A stretch of DNA of 64,000 bases, taken from assembly GCA_949710005.1 (NCBI GenBank), contig OX453274.1, positions 3,761,655 to 3,825,654 of the forward strand. The letters are read 5' to 3'. The notes below the pieces were generated by a model. It had not been told where the DNA came from. It saw only the letters and a program-made list of their open reading frames with translations, and made no database searches. A program made the position numbers and the translations under genes. Every line of letters begins with the position of its first letter. Position 1 is the stretch's first letter. The DNA comes from Ricordea florida (taxonomy: Eukaryota; Cnidaria; Anthozoa; Corallimorpharia; Ricordeidae). Shown here one piece after another: positions 1 through 12,300 of this stretch.

Positions 1-98
1 GGACTTTCTCCTCAGTTGAGCGATGGCCAAGATTTGAACCAACAACCTCCCACATGATAGTCCAGTGCTCAACCAACTGAGCTAACTGGTCGGCGGTT
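1..98 (-). repeat. tRNA-derived SINE, cut by window edge
   Basis: On the minus strand the sequence has an A box (TTAGCTCAGTTGG) and a B box (GGTTCAAATCT) spaced as in tRNA, then CAACTGAGGAGAAAGT. It resembles the head of the SINE at 9427. It is not a functional tRNA gene because of mismatched arms and a non-tRNA tail. Confidence 0.7.
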
Positions 99-552
99 AC
101 AACTAGATACTGTATGAAAGCATACCCAACTTACTATTTATTAAATTTGTTTACCATCAAAACAGTTAGTAGACATGCGTTTGGACAAGAAAACCCAAGA
201 ACATTTAGTTATGTTCAGCATGTCAGACAAATTTATAACCATTTTCATTTTGCACTTTGGATTAAGACTGACTTGCCACTTGCACTTGCCAATACTTGTC
301 CTACAAGACTCAAAGAGTCAGTATAATATTGTGGAAGAGTATGCCAGAAGAGAATAAATGACTCTTGATGAAATATGAAATTCTTCCTTTGTTAATAAGA
401 GAATACAAAGGAATTTGAAGGAGAATAAAATTATAGCATTTTGTCAGAAGACACTCAATACATTTTTGCACCTTCCTCTTTTATTGATCAAAAACACTAG
501 GAGAACCTGCCAGGGCCTGACAAGTGTAAATCAATAATTTTATGGTACGTAC

Positions 553-2161
553 CAATACATCACTCTCCAAGAAGAGAAAAATTATTCCATAAAGGGAGTG
601 AAGATGGTGAGGATCATCAATGAGATTGTACACAATAACAATCCACCTAATAAGCAAGCCCTGGAGTAAGTTTAAGAAAAAAAAGTTAAAAATGTACTTT
701 AATTTAAGAGTAAAAAACTATTTATTTATTATACTATTATCTATTTATTATAAGTAAATGCAAACAAAATCTTTTGCAAGTCTTAATGGTACAACAACAC
801 AGTAACAGTTGCAGATAGAGTAATGTGCACTGTCCAATTCTCTATGCATATGATCTAGAACTCTTTCAATGTAATGTGTTAGTACTAAGAATATTTCAGC
901 AACACCAGTTATTAAATATTACCCTCTAAAACTGCTGGTATTTTAAGATCCACAATTATCTAAGTAAAAACCTAAAAGGATCAAACAAGCATTTAAAATG
1001 GGGTAAAGAAAATGCTTTTAAACTTAGTCGAAGACCTACCTGAAAGTTAATTGACAATTTATTGGTACAAATCCGTGAAATTGCCATCACAACAGCTGAG
1101 ACAGGAACTGAAGTCTTGGGTATGAGGGATTGGACAAGCCTTGAAGACACACTCTCAGCTTAAATTTCAATCATAATTGTTATGAAGAGTAAAATCAAGA
1201 AAGCAATTTCCAAATTACTGTTTGTAGTCACAGAATCACAAAATTGTTTCAACCTAGGTCAATTTGTTTCAACCTAGGTCAAGTTGGGGCAGGTATACAA
1301 ACACAGGTCACAAGTCACTGTTTTACCAATACAGAAACTAGTCTAAACGTTCATTAAAGCAAACCTTATGACTAACTAGAAATTAAAAAATAATTTTGAC
1401 CTGTAACATATCCATGCATTAGTAAATTACTGCATTCAAGATGCACTACTTATAAATAACTTTCTACACACCAAATTTTCCACTGGTTGCTATGCTGACC
1501 AATCTTTGTATCTGATCATATTGTAGGCCTTCCTTGTAAGCAATACTTGCAATTCTTTGCACAGCTAGAGATGTCTCTATTCCAGTTTGACTCTTTATCC
1601 TGGGAACATCTAATAAAAAGCACAGTAAATATACAGGGAACGTAACTTACTTTTTAAATAATTTGCAATTGGTAACAATTTGTTGGTCGGTGGGTTTAAA
1701 TGCTTACTCAAAGGTTATTTTTGAATAAAAAGGCTTCATTGTGGGATAAGTTATCATAGGCAATTAAAGTTTTAGCCCTTACAGACCCGATGTTAAAATA
1801 CACATTCCCTTATGTGGTCCTCTTGCGTTGTCGCTGCATTCTTTGTTTACGATGGACACGGACAAACAATACAGCACAGCTGTAGCAATAAGTATGCATG
1901 ATACAGAATTAACAGAGCTGAATTAAAAATCTAGCACTGGTTTTAGCATCACTCGTTAAGAAAAGCATGAGCTCGACTTTTAGGACGATCCTGGCAAAAA
2001 TCAAAGCGTTAGTCAAGTTTGTTTATGTTGTGTTGGGCAGTACATTTCACATTTCTGTCAATATCGTTCAAACTAATATAAATTGAGAAACTATTACCTG
2101 GCTGAATTAAGAGATCGATAGCTTTATCGACGCTCATAGGAAGATCTGAAACCTCGCTCAT
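553..2161 (-). CDS. CENPI: Centromere protein I (CENP-I/Mis6 family), 5' part, 4 exons
   Basis: CENP-I is a HEAT-like subunit of the inner kinetochore CCAN, in the CENP-H/I/K module, and acts in the nucleus. Exons (minus): 2161-2098, 1609-1470, 1153-1040, 660-553. They give about 141 residues starting MSEVSDLPMSVDKAIDLL. From memory of human CENP-I, IALSGKFGN aligns with SIATSGKFG here, ILKCMIP with LVQSLIP, and FYRWLVAMFDFID...LLYGFFF with LIRWIVIVYNLID...SLYGIIF, in the same order. The exon 2 donor is either TTTG/GTGTGT or GGT/GTGTAG; only the second keeps frame with exon 3. The next exon was not found in 1-550, so the gene runs off the left edge. The ATG at 2161 faces TMCO3 about 350 bp away. 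Confidence 0.82.
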
Positions 2162-2509
2162 GTTTTTTCAACTTCCAAGCGCCACAGGAGGAACCTTTTG
2201 GGAAGAAAATTATCGAACATGGCGCACTACTTCAGAATTTCAAGCCGCGCCAAAATTTTTGAACAAGACTTCCCAGGGTACATTGAGGTTGTTTTGGGTT
2301 CCTCAAGACAGATGGGTAAAAACGAACATGGCGTCACTGTGCAGCTCTGTTGAGTTAGCAAAGACGCGACTGTATCGTAGGAACCTAGAATTAACCGAAA
2401 AAATTTCGTTTCATTGCCCTTTTTAGCATCTTATGAATGCATCTTATCGGCATGACGTAATGTGACAGATACTTCTTATTAGCGATACTTTTAGTCGTGA
2501 GTGAAGAAC
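2162..2509. promoter_or_regulatory. Shared intergenic region between divergent CENPI and TMCO3
   Basis: About 350 bp separates the two start codons, which point away from each other. No convincing TATA box was seen. The spacer must hold both transcription starts and 5' UTRs, so a bidirectional promoter is inferred. An 88-codon plus-strand ORF across it (2160-2426) starts on the complement of the CENP-I ATG and is treated as chance. Confidence 0.5.
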
Positions 2510-5500
2510 ATGGGTGTTTGCTGGAAATGTGGGATCGTGTTTTTAATTCTACGGGTTTGTCGTAGCGATCAGCCTATAAGCAACTTTGCTGCTGTGACGA
2601 AGGACGACTTTTCGCAGTGGAGTTCTTCTTCTTGCTTGTCTGCAAGCCGCGTCTTCAAAGCAAAGGCCAAAGTGTCTAATAAACTTAGCTATGTGCTTCA
2701 TTTACACACTCGGAAACAGCACTTATCTCCTGTTCAACTCAAAGCCATTAGAATTTTTCAAAGCGAGCTCAACGTAACGGAGCAAGCAGTATTCGATGCC
2801 TTAAATGGCCTACGAAAATTGCTTCAAGAGGACTACAAATCTGTCGTTCACATGAAGGAAGCGATTTGGCAACGACTGGAGTCATTAAAAGCTCTCACAC
2901 TGCAGCAAGAGGACCAATTTAATGCAATAAATGAAGCAGAGAAAGAGGTTTTAACAGCTCATAAACATGCCGATGGTACTGATAAGCAAAGCAATGTCAC
3001 GAGGATAGAGAAACTTATCGGAGGAGTGTTGGAAGACATTTCATTCGCTGCAGATCAATTGGAAGACGAGCTAGACGAGAAAACTTTCGAAAAGGGACGA
3101 ATGGCGAAAGGAGCTTCCATCGAAGCTGTTGTTCGCTTAAACGATGACGAAGAATCTTTAGGAGAGGAGAGTGAAAACAAGTCTTCCTTGATTGAAAACA
3201 AGGAAAAGAATGATATGAGTATACTTGTGGATTCACAAAACAATCAGTTTGTCCTGTCAAAAGCCAAAGATGCTACCGTCCCTCATGAGGATGTGCATTT
3301 TATCAAAGACATTATTTTAATTGTCCTTTTGTCATTTTTGGGAGCTTGTGTTTGCACAGTTGTCCATCTGCCCACAATGTTTGGGTTTGTTGTTGGTGGT
3401 ATGCTTTTGGGACCTTCAGGATTGAATATCATTAAGGTATAAAATTATAAGTTTACTATATAAATTTGTCATTTTCTTTGAATCTTGTGAAACAATGAAG
3501 ATGGTATGCAGTTTTTTGGAATGATTTCCTCACAGGTCGCTACTTTATTATGCTTGTGCGCATACAAACATTTGTGAGAACGAAACTGTATGGCTACAGC
3601 ATGCATAATGAAGTAGGAATGTAATTTTTGGCACTGTCACAAGAAAGCTTGGAAAAAGAAAATCCAATTTCTCCTTATAGGAGTTGAACCTACATGCACA
3701 CATGACTAGTTTGGACACCCTACCACTGAGCTGCATGTACAGCACTGATGGTATCCGGTCGATTAACCCCCAAGTCGATTAGCCCCCAGTAAGTCAATTA
3801 GCCCCCAAACTAGGCGTCAATTAGCCCCTAACATAGAGCTCTGTTCGACTTAGTAGATTACTCTTTCACTACAGGTTTCTCTTCGTTTTACTCATACATG
3901 GAATTGAAGGCACTAAGTTTAAGATCATTTGTTTGTTCCTTCGTTGAGGGTGACCAGTTTCCTTCCTTTACTCTCTATTTTTTCAAAATAAATAATAGCC
4001 ACAAATTTACAAGATACAGATCTAATAAATCAGATCAACTGATTTGTCTCGACCCCAATAGGCCACTATTTCATCAACATTAAAAAAATTTGATTTGTGG
4101 ACTATCCCAGGTTTGCTAGAATGCCCATGCAGTAAGTTAGATCGCAAGTGTGTTTGATAATAGATAAGTTATTTGACGGCTAATCGACTCTTAGTTTGGG
4201 GGCTAATGGACTTACTGGGGGCTAATTGATTTGGGGGGGACTTACTGGGGGCTAATTGATTTGGGGGCTAATCGACCTACAACTGTACCGATATTTGAGA
4301 CTCACATGAGAGCAAAGCCATTATTACATCTTTCACAAATTCTTCTGACTGAAAATATTTCATCTTCTTTATTTCACTATTTTTCAACCTTGTTTTAATT
4401 TATATAAAGTAAAACCTGAAGTAAGGTTAGATTTGAAGGACAATGTACATACAGTGAAAACTTTTACTCAGTTTAGGTCCAACTCAAAGAAATGGGGGCA
4501 TTTTACACTATGCCAGGTAAACTTCGGAATACCTGTAGATTTGCTGTATATTCATGACGCTGAGTGAAAAAAGGGTGTAATGTTTTCCATTGTATTCTAT
4601 AAAGGATGCTGAAAAACATGAGCAATGGTGACCAGAAGTGGACAAGAATATTAATTTTTTCAAATGCACCAAACAAATCAGCTCGTTTAAATGGTCTATC
4701 ATTTTACTTCCAAGCTATATGAACAAAGTGAGGCATTGTTATTATCATTTGTATCTATTTGATACTTTCCTCTGTCTGTTTTCAGTCTGTTGTTCAAGTG
4801 GAAACACTGGGAGAGTTTGGTGTGTTCTTTATCCTTTTTGCAGTTGGGCTGGAATTCTCTCCAGATAGAATAAAGAAGGTAATGGACAGTTGTTTAAGTC
4901 TATGCAAGAGTCAGTAATATCATGTTATTATACAGTCTGTGTATATTTACCCATGTGTGCGTTATTGAGCAAGCCTGAGGTCAAGATGGCTGCATGTTGG
5001 CCAAGTTCGTTTTTGTATTTTATTAACTGCAACTATATCTTGGTCAATATTATGCACGTATCAATGTAAACCCCGTGGGGGGGGGAGTGCGGGCAAGGGG
5101 TGGGGATTTGACCAAGGAATCCATCTCCTCAGTGGGAGGTTTGATCGAGTACCTTTGCTCGGGGGTCGGGACATTTGATTTGTTCGGCAGAGAGACTGGG
5201 GCCAAGACAAAGCGTGGTTACCTGGCATCGTCTTTCTTGTCTTTGGAATGACGTGGGTTTTGGAGAAGGTGAGTTTTTTACCGATATTTATATGCTACTT
5301 CATAGGCCATCTAAGTCACAAGTTATTAAAGGTATGTCCAGAGCTTGTCTTTTATTTGGTACTTTGCCCCTGGGTGGGGATTTTGACTACATTTGATGAA
5401 CATATGCTGCCCCACCCTTGGGCAATTGACCAGAATTTTTGCTCCTTGGTCAAATCCCCACCCCTTGCCCGCACTCCCCCCCCCCCCCCCCCACAGGGTT

Positions 5501-6316
5501 TACATTGAGAGGTGCATTATATGGCCATTTTGTTTTGTTCTGTTTGGTGGGACATAGCAATTTGGCAGGTTTAGCATTTTCTGTACTCTTATTGACAATG
5601 AGTATGCGTCATCACAGTGGTCAAACTATTGTGGACTCAGTCCACAACATGTTTTGACCACCGTGATGACGCATATTAGAAAACAGTCCTAAGAAAATAC
5701 GCGCGCTGATTGGTTAGAATTCGTGTTTCTATAACTCGATAGAAACACAGAACTTGCATGAGCTGTTGACGTAATGATGACGCAAGCAAAGAGAATTTAC
5801 ATTTTGATAATCAAAGTTAACAAGTTGTTTTTCTTTTTTCGTCGCGGTGTTTTCTAAAAGAAATAGAAAACATGTTCTTCGTGTTTCTATTGAGTTATAG
5901 AAACACTCATGAAAGTTTGGGAGAACTCGAAAAAGCTGTGGAAACACTCACCTGCGGCTCCTGTTCCCACAGCATTTCTTGTTCTCCCAAACTTCCACTC
6001 GTGTTTCTATTAAACAATTAGATTATGAGCTCGAGATTTCTATTGCGTGATAGTTGACGAGGGCGCAGCCCGAGTCAACTATCACGCATAGAAATCGAGA
6101 GCGAATAATCTAATTGTTTTAGTATAAATCTACTAGTCGTTCAAAACTTTGTATTTTCTGGAACAGCCTCGACCAGTAAACTGTCTAAATCCTCTTCACG
6201 GACACTTCGAAAACGTGAAGAAGCGGCCGCCATTACGCTACTCACTATCTATCACAGAATAGATAGTGGGTAGCCTAGCCAATCAGAGCACGGCATTAGT
6301 GATAGAACGCTAGTAG

Positions 6317-6351
<35 letters not shown>

Positions 6352-9300
6352 TTTTCTATTTCTTAATTGTTGTTGATAAGAGTACAGACAATGCGAAACC
6401 AAATTCGATTTGTTTTTTTTGCCACAATATCAATGTCAAATAAAATGTTTTTTCAGAGCGTGACCGACATTGTGACCCGAAGAAAGAGGAAACATTGTCT
6501 ATGACATTCTTACAATCTGATTGGTTTATTCCCCAAAATGAGCGTTTCTGATTGGCTATGGCATTGAGTGATACATTTATTCGAGCAGTGTTGCCTAGAC
6601 TTCTTATCAAGATCAGCAAATTAGCCAATCAGATTGGGAAATTAGTAGTATTATTGTGGTAAAAATTCTTCTTGATATGTATTACAGGTTTGGAAAGTTG
6701 CTGTTGGAGGTAGTTCTCTCATCATGGCCATTATGATTGTATTTGGAATATTCTGGGGTACTTGTTTTAACATCCTCCCTCAGCAGAGTGCATTTGTTGC
6801 TGCCTGCTTGTCACTTTCTAGCACTCCATTGGTAGCAAAGTTTGTCGAAAGTAAAAGTGGAGATCACCCAGTAAAAGGTATTATATGGGTGTCATTAATT
6901 CCCATTCAGTCAAAGTCTATGAGACTTGTTAATGAGAGTTGCCCAGGGTTTTTTATGAGATTCCTCAGTCTAACTTCATTGTTGCAGAGAACACAAATGA
7001 AGATAGAGGCTACACTATTTGATCTAACATCAAATTCTCCAATCTAACTTAGAGTGAAGTGTATGAGACTCATTAATGGGAATTGTTGTTTAGATCTTGG
7101 GGAAGAAAGTCTAGTCAGGGCTTCATTTGATTTCTCAGTCAAAAATTCTGACTTAATTTCTTTGTTGCAGCGCACGCAAATGGAGATGGCGATTACACTA
7201 GCTCCCTTTTAGGAGTTTTAGTAATGCAGGATGTTCATTTGGGACTGTTAGTCGCCCTTCTTCCTGCCCTAGCAGGAAGGAGAAGCATTGGGATGGCAAA
7301 AACCAATGGTGGTATGATGCAAGGTATTCTCCTAAACATTGACCCCTCTAATAATACAGGTATTCATTTGTCATTACTGTTCATGCTTCCTCACTTCATT
7401 GTTGGCACTGAATTCTTTTCAAAACACCAACCTAAGGCAGTAGTAAAGTCAGTAACTTGCCTTTAAGCAAACATACTTGTCCAATACTCTGACAAATTCA
7501 TGCACAGCGTTGTATTCAAATGCATTGTATTGTATTGTGTCATTCTAGAATGCATTGTTTAACTATTTTTAAATATAATTACAGTAACAACAATCTTCGC
7601 AAAATGGAGGTTAGGTGCCCCAGGAGACTATGAGCCTGAATGACTGCTCAAACCCCCCCCCCACCCTGAGGAGACTGCCCAGCCGGCAGGCACTGCCCGC
7701 CTACCCAGCCACGAGCCCCCCCACACCCTACACCACACACTGGGCACCTGTCACACTGAGCCAAGTCAGTGGAAAATAATAAAATATATAAATAAATAAT
7801 AAAATAAATAAATTAATAAATTAATAACTAGATAACTAATAACATAATAATATATCAATGACAGAAACAATAATATAACTCAAACAAATACCAAAAAAAA
7901 AACAACTATGAAAAAGCCAAGGGCAATGGGGAGGGAGGGAAACTCGAAGAACGGATGAGAACAACTCAAGAGCAACTGCCAACTTGGAAGGCAACGTACA
8001 CACTAAAAGTACACAATGCATACGATGAACCAAGGCATCAGGAGAAGACCGCTGGTCCTCGTCCCAATCAACTGTCCCAGGGCTCCGCTGACCATGAAGG
8101 TTGCTGCATGCCCGAAATGACAATATGCTGCTTTGTTGTAAGCGATCTGTAGATCCAAACACACTGCCCCACATGTGTGGACCACTGACAAATATACCAG
8201 ATGCCACAGATGCCAACTGGTGATAAGATCACCAGTAGAAAAAAGCACGCTAACCGCTACAAACGCTAACCGCTACAAATGCTAACCGCTACAAACGCTG
8301 ACAACTGACATACTGACTGATGATACGCTGACTGATGATACGCCCTAGGATGAAACCACCAAGGGAAAAAACACATAACATTGCTGCCCGTAGTTAACTA
8401 GCTTAAATTACATTTAAGCCTATTATAATACAATACAATGCAATGCATAAACATTGTTTAGGGGGGTGGGAGTGGGGAGTGGATTAGAGATACTGGTGTT
8501 TCAACAGGAATCCTGGATAGTGTCCTAAACTTGACTTCCCTAAAGAATGGTCCAGTTGGTTTTTCTTGTATTAAAGTTAAACAGCGTTCAATGAGTTTTT
8601 GACTCACAAAAGTGCATTGTTTTGTTCCAAGTGAGGGCATCTTTACTTTTTGCTGTTGAGCACATAGTCTTTTGCTGCACTCATAGGTCATACACTCTGT
8701 GTCCTATCAAAACTGTGTGATGAAGTGAATTATTTGTAAAAGCAATTATATGTAAATGTAAAGGCTGTTTAGTAATGACTGTTGGATAGAGGAGACCAGC
8801 TTGACAAAGTCAAAGCTAAAAGTGGCATTTTTGGAGTTACTCAATAAAGTGCTGTTCAAAATGTAGCAAATATTGATGTTGTGGTTCAGTTTTATCCTTG
8901 GTTTAAAATTTTATTTATTTTCCTTTGTTTCAAACTTATTTTCATATATTAGAGTAACAAAAAACAAAGGAAAATAAAGTTTAAACCAAGGAAAAAAATT
9001 AAACCACATCATTGATAACTAGCTATTGAATATAAGGTATTGTTGTACAGTGCAATTTTGTTGTTTCACTCACTATTATTGTTTCCTTTGTTGGTTTTAA
9101 GGCTTGTCAGAGGATTTTGTGAGTACAGTGTCGATGTTATCTGAAATGACACTTTCCTTGCTTGGATTATTGTTGATGTGTCTCCTTGTATCCAAGATTC
9201 TTGGACCTCTATTTAGGTGAGTTTGTCTGGTCAGGTTGTACAGTTCTTAAATTTGATGACAGTGTATGCTAGTTTTTGTATTACAAAAGTAATGGAAAAC

Positions 9301-12300
9301 AGCTTGTTTGAGTTAACAGATAAAAACTTAGATGGGTTTGAGGAAGGTTCAAAATTAACCCTCATTTGCAGTCTGAGATAGCATTATCCATTAACTAAAG
9401 CAATGGTTTATTTTAGATTTAACTGCTGACCGGTTAGCTCAGTTGGTAGAGTACCGGACTACCGTGCAGAAGGTTGCGGGTTAAAATCCAGGCCTGACCA
9501 ACACTCAGGGTCTTAAAAGTGTAATGACACCTGCATATGGTTAGACCTTCTAGTCTTCTCAGATAAGGACAACAAACCATCGGTCCCGTCTCACAACCCT
9601 TGTTCATGATAACTTAGTGGGACGTTCAAGAACCCACACACTGATTGTAAAGAGTAGGGGATGTAGTTCCCGGTGTTGTGGTCTGGCCTTTGGGTTTGCA
9701 CTTCACATAGGGATAACCTCATTGAGCCTTTCCCCCTTGGACAGAATTGTCCAAGAAAAATAAGTATGTATGTTTTGTAATATGGCATTAGTGTCTAAAA
9801 ATTTGTATGCACTATTTTCTGTTTCTTACATGTAGGTGAAACAATGAGTCAGTGATAACAATCAGATTCTAACCTGCTTGGTCTTTTTAAAACAGCCAGG
9901 TATAAACCATATAAACCACAATTTCCCCAGCACCCAAGAAAACCTTAAAAGGGCATGGCCATCTTTGTTTTCTTGGAGTCATTCATAGGGGAGTACCCAC
10001 TCCTTCTAACTCTTGCAAGTACTGATGTTTTCTAAACAGTGGTTGCACATGTTTTCACCACAGCAGTTACTACTGGTAATACTTTCTGTCAGAAATTGAG
10101 CTGTATTAAACATGGCAGCTTCATTTTCAAAGTAAGCTGTTTTCCAACTATTTCTCGAAATGATAAAAGGCTTAAAATCATAAGCGATTTGATTTAGTTT
10201 GTTTCATCCTTTCAGGCTCATTGTTTCCTTAGCAAGCAAAGAGCTGATGTTTTTAGCAACAGTGTCAACTGCATTTTCTTTACTCATGGTGAGATAAAAT
10301 GCTGTTCTCAGTTTTTGTAGATCTTATTATTGTACTTTAATATACTTTCTTTGTTAATTTAGTTGACAATGTTTTCATTGTAACAGACAGATACATTAAA
10401 GAACTATTTTTAAGTCAACAGGTGAACATTGCCTTAAACCTTTTTTTTTACCAAGAGCCTCAATAGCAATTCTCCAAATTGAATATCATGTTATTCTATC
10501 ATCATGTGTTGACTCAGAGTATTTGGTGTTTGATCAAACCTTATTTATCTTGAGTTGATCATTTTCTCAATTCTTTCCTTCAGCTTCCTCTTCTTCTTCT
10601 TCTAGGCAATTTCTTTCGAGAAGCTTTACCAAACACAAGATTCAGTGTCTCATCACCTATCAAACACCTCAAATTTCAGATGTTATTCTATCATCATGTG
10701 TTGACTCAGAGTATTTGGTGTTTGATCAAACCTTATTTATCTTGAGTTGATCATTTTCTCAATTCTTTCCTTCAGCTTCCTCTTCTTCTTCTTCTAGGCA
10801 ATTTCTTTCGAGAAGCTTTACCAAACACAAGATTCAGTGTCTCATCACCTATCAAACACCTCAAATTTTGCTGAACATACTGAATTTTGCTGCATGTTGT
10901 ATTTTCAGCCCTCTTGTTTGTGTTTGGTTTGTAATGAAATGCTGTTTCTTGTGTTTGATATTTTACTTCTATACACTTTGTCCCTTTTTTCTTCTTAGTT
11001 GTCAGATCATTTAGGAATCTCCAAGGAGCTGGGTTGTTTCATGGCTGGTGTGGTGTTAAGTTCAAGTGGAGAAAATTTAGTTCATCAGGTAAACGGCAGA
11101 GTTTTACTTCTTCATGTAGTGTAATAAACAATATTGTAAGGATTTATTTTGGTGTGTTTTTGTCAATGTTTTTAGGTCAACGAGCTTGTGGAACCCTTGA
11201 GGGACTTTTTCTCCTGTTTATTCTTTGCTTCTATTGGTAAGCATATATACAGCCTGTCATCAATGCAATAATTAAGTAAAAAAGTAAAGGCGCACACGGA
11301 GCTTATCCTGGTTTCATTAGCATGAAGCACCTGGGAATATTATTACTCCCCCTGGATGGGATGCTAGTCCATTGTAGGGTCACCCCCAGCATTATATCAC
11401 TGGTACCCATTTATTCACTTGGGTGGAGAGAGACAGTGTGGAGTAAAGTTTCTTGTCTAAGGAAACAACACAGTACCAGCACCAGGGCTTGAACTCCAAA
11501 CCTTCTGCTCAGAAGTCCGACACGCTAACCACTACACTACTGTGCCTCCACAATGGTACAATAGACAATAAATAAATTCTCTTACTGTTAAAATGGCTTG
11601 AACCCAGGAGTGTCAGTAGTTGTTTGTCAAGTTCGATTGTCTGGGTATGGGTAATTTTGGAAAAAGAGTGGAAGTCGTCGTCAGAGGTAAATGAGTTACC
11701 TGTCATCAGATGATAGTATGTGTATGTCTGTTCAATGTTGTGATTGGTTGTCTAAGCCCTCCTTGGGGTTTTCATCGTATTTGCTTTAGTTCCTTATTCT
11801 TTTCTCAGGTCTCCATGTCTTTCCAACATTTGTATTGCATGAATTCCCGGTGGTCTTTACTCTTACTCTGGGAGTTGTCTCAGTGAAGGTAAGAAAGTCT
11901 CCAACCAACAGGGTCACTGTTCCAGTTTTTGTAAAGCTACTGAACGGTACTGTACTGTGGTACTGTTTGTTTTACTATACAGTGTTGTTCTAACTTTGTC
12001 ATCTGTGGATCAAACCATGCAGTGTCACCATTCTTTGTAAAACTACTGAACAGTACTGTACTGTGGTACTGTTTGTTTTACTATACAGTGTGGTTCTATC
12101 TTTTTCACCTGTGGATCAAACCATGCAGTGTGACCATTCTTTGTAAAACTACTGAACAGTACTGTACTGTGGTACTGTTTGTTTTACTATACAGTGTGGT
12201 TCTAACTTTTTCATCTATGGATCAAACTATGCAGTGTGACCATTCTTTGTAAAGCTACTGAACAGTACTGTACTGTGGTACTGTTTGTTTTACTGTACAG

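Noticed and set aside
2160-2426. 88-codon plus-strand ORF between CENPI and TMCO3
   Set aside because: It begins on the complement of the CENP-I start codon and lies in the shared promoter/5' UTR; no domain or splice support.
3015-3260. Minus-strand ORFs opposite TMCO3 exon 1
   Set aside because: Antisense shadow of a well-supported coding exon.
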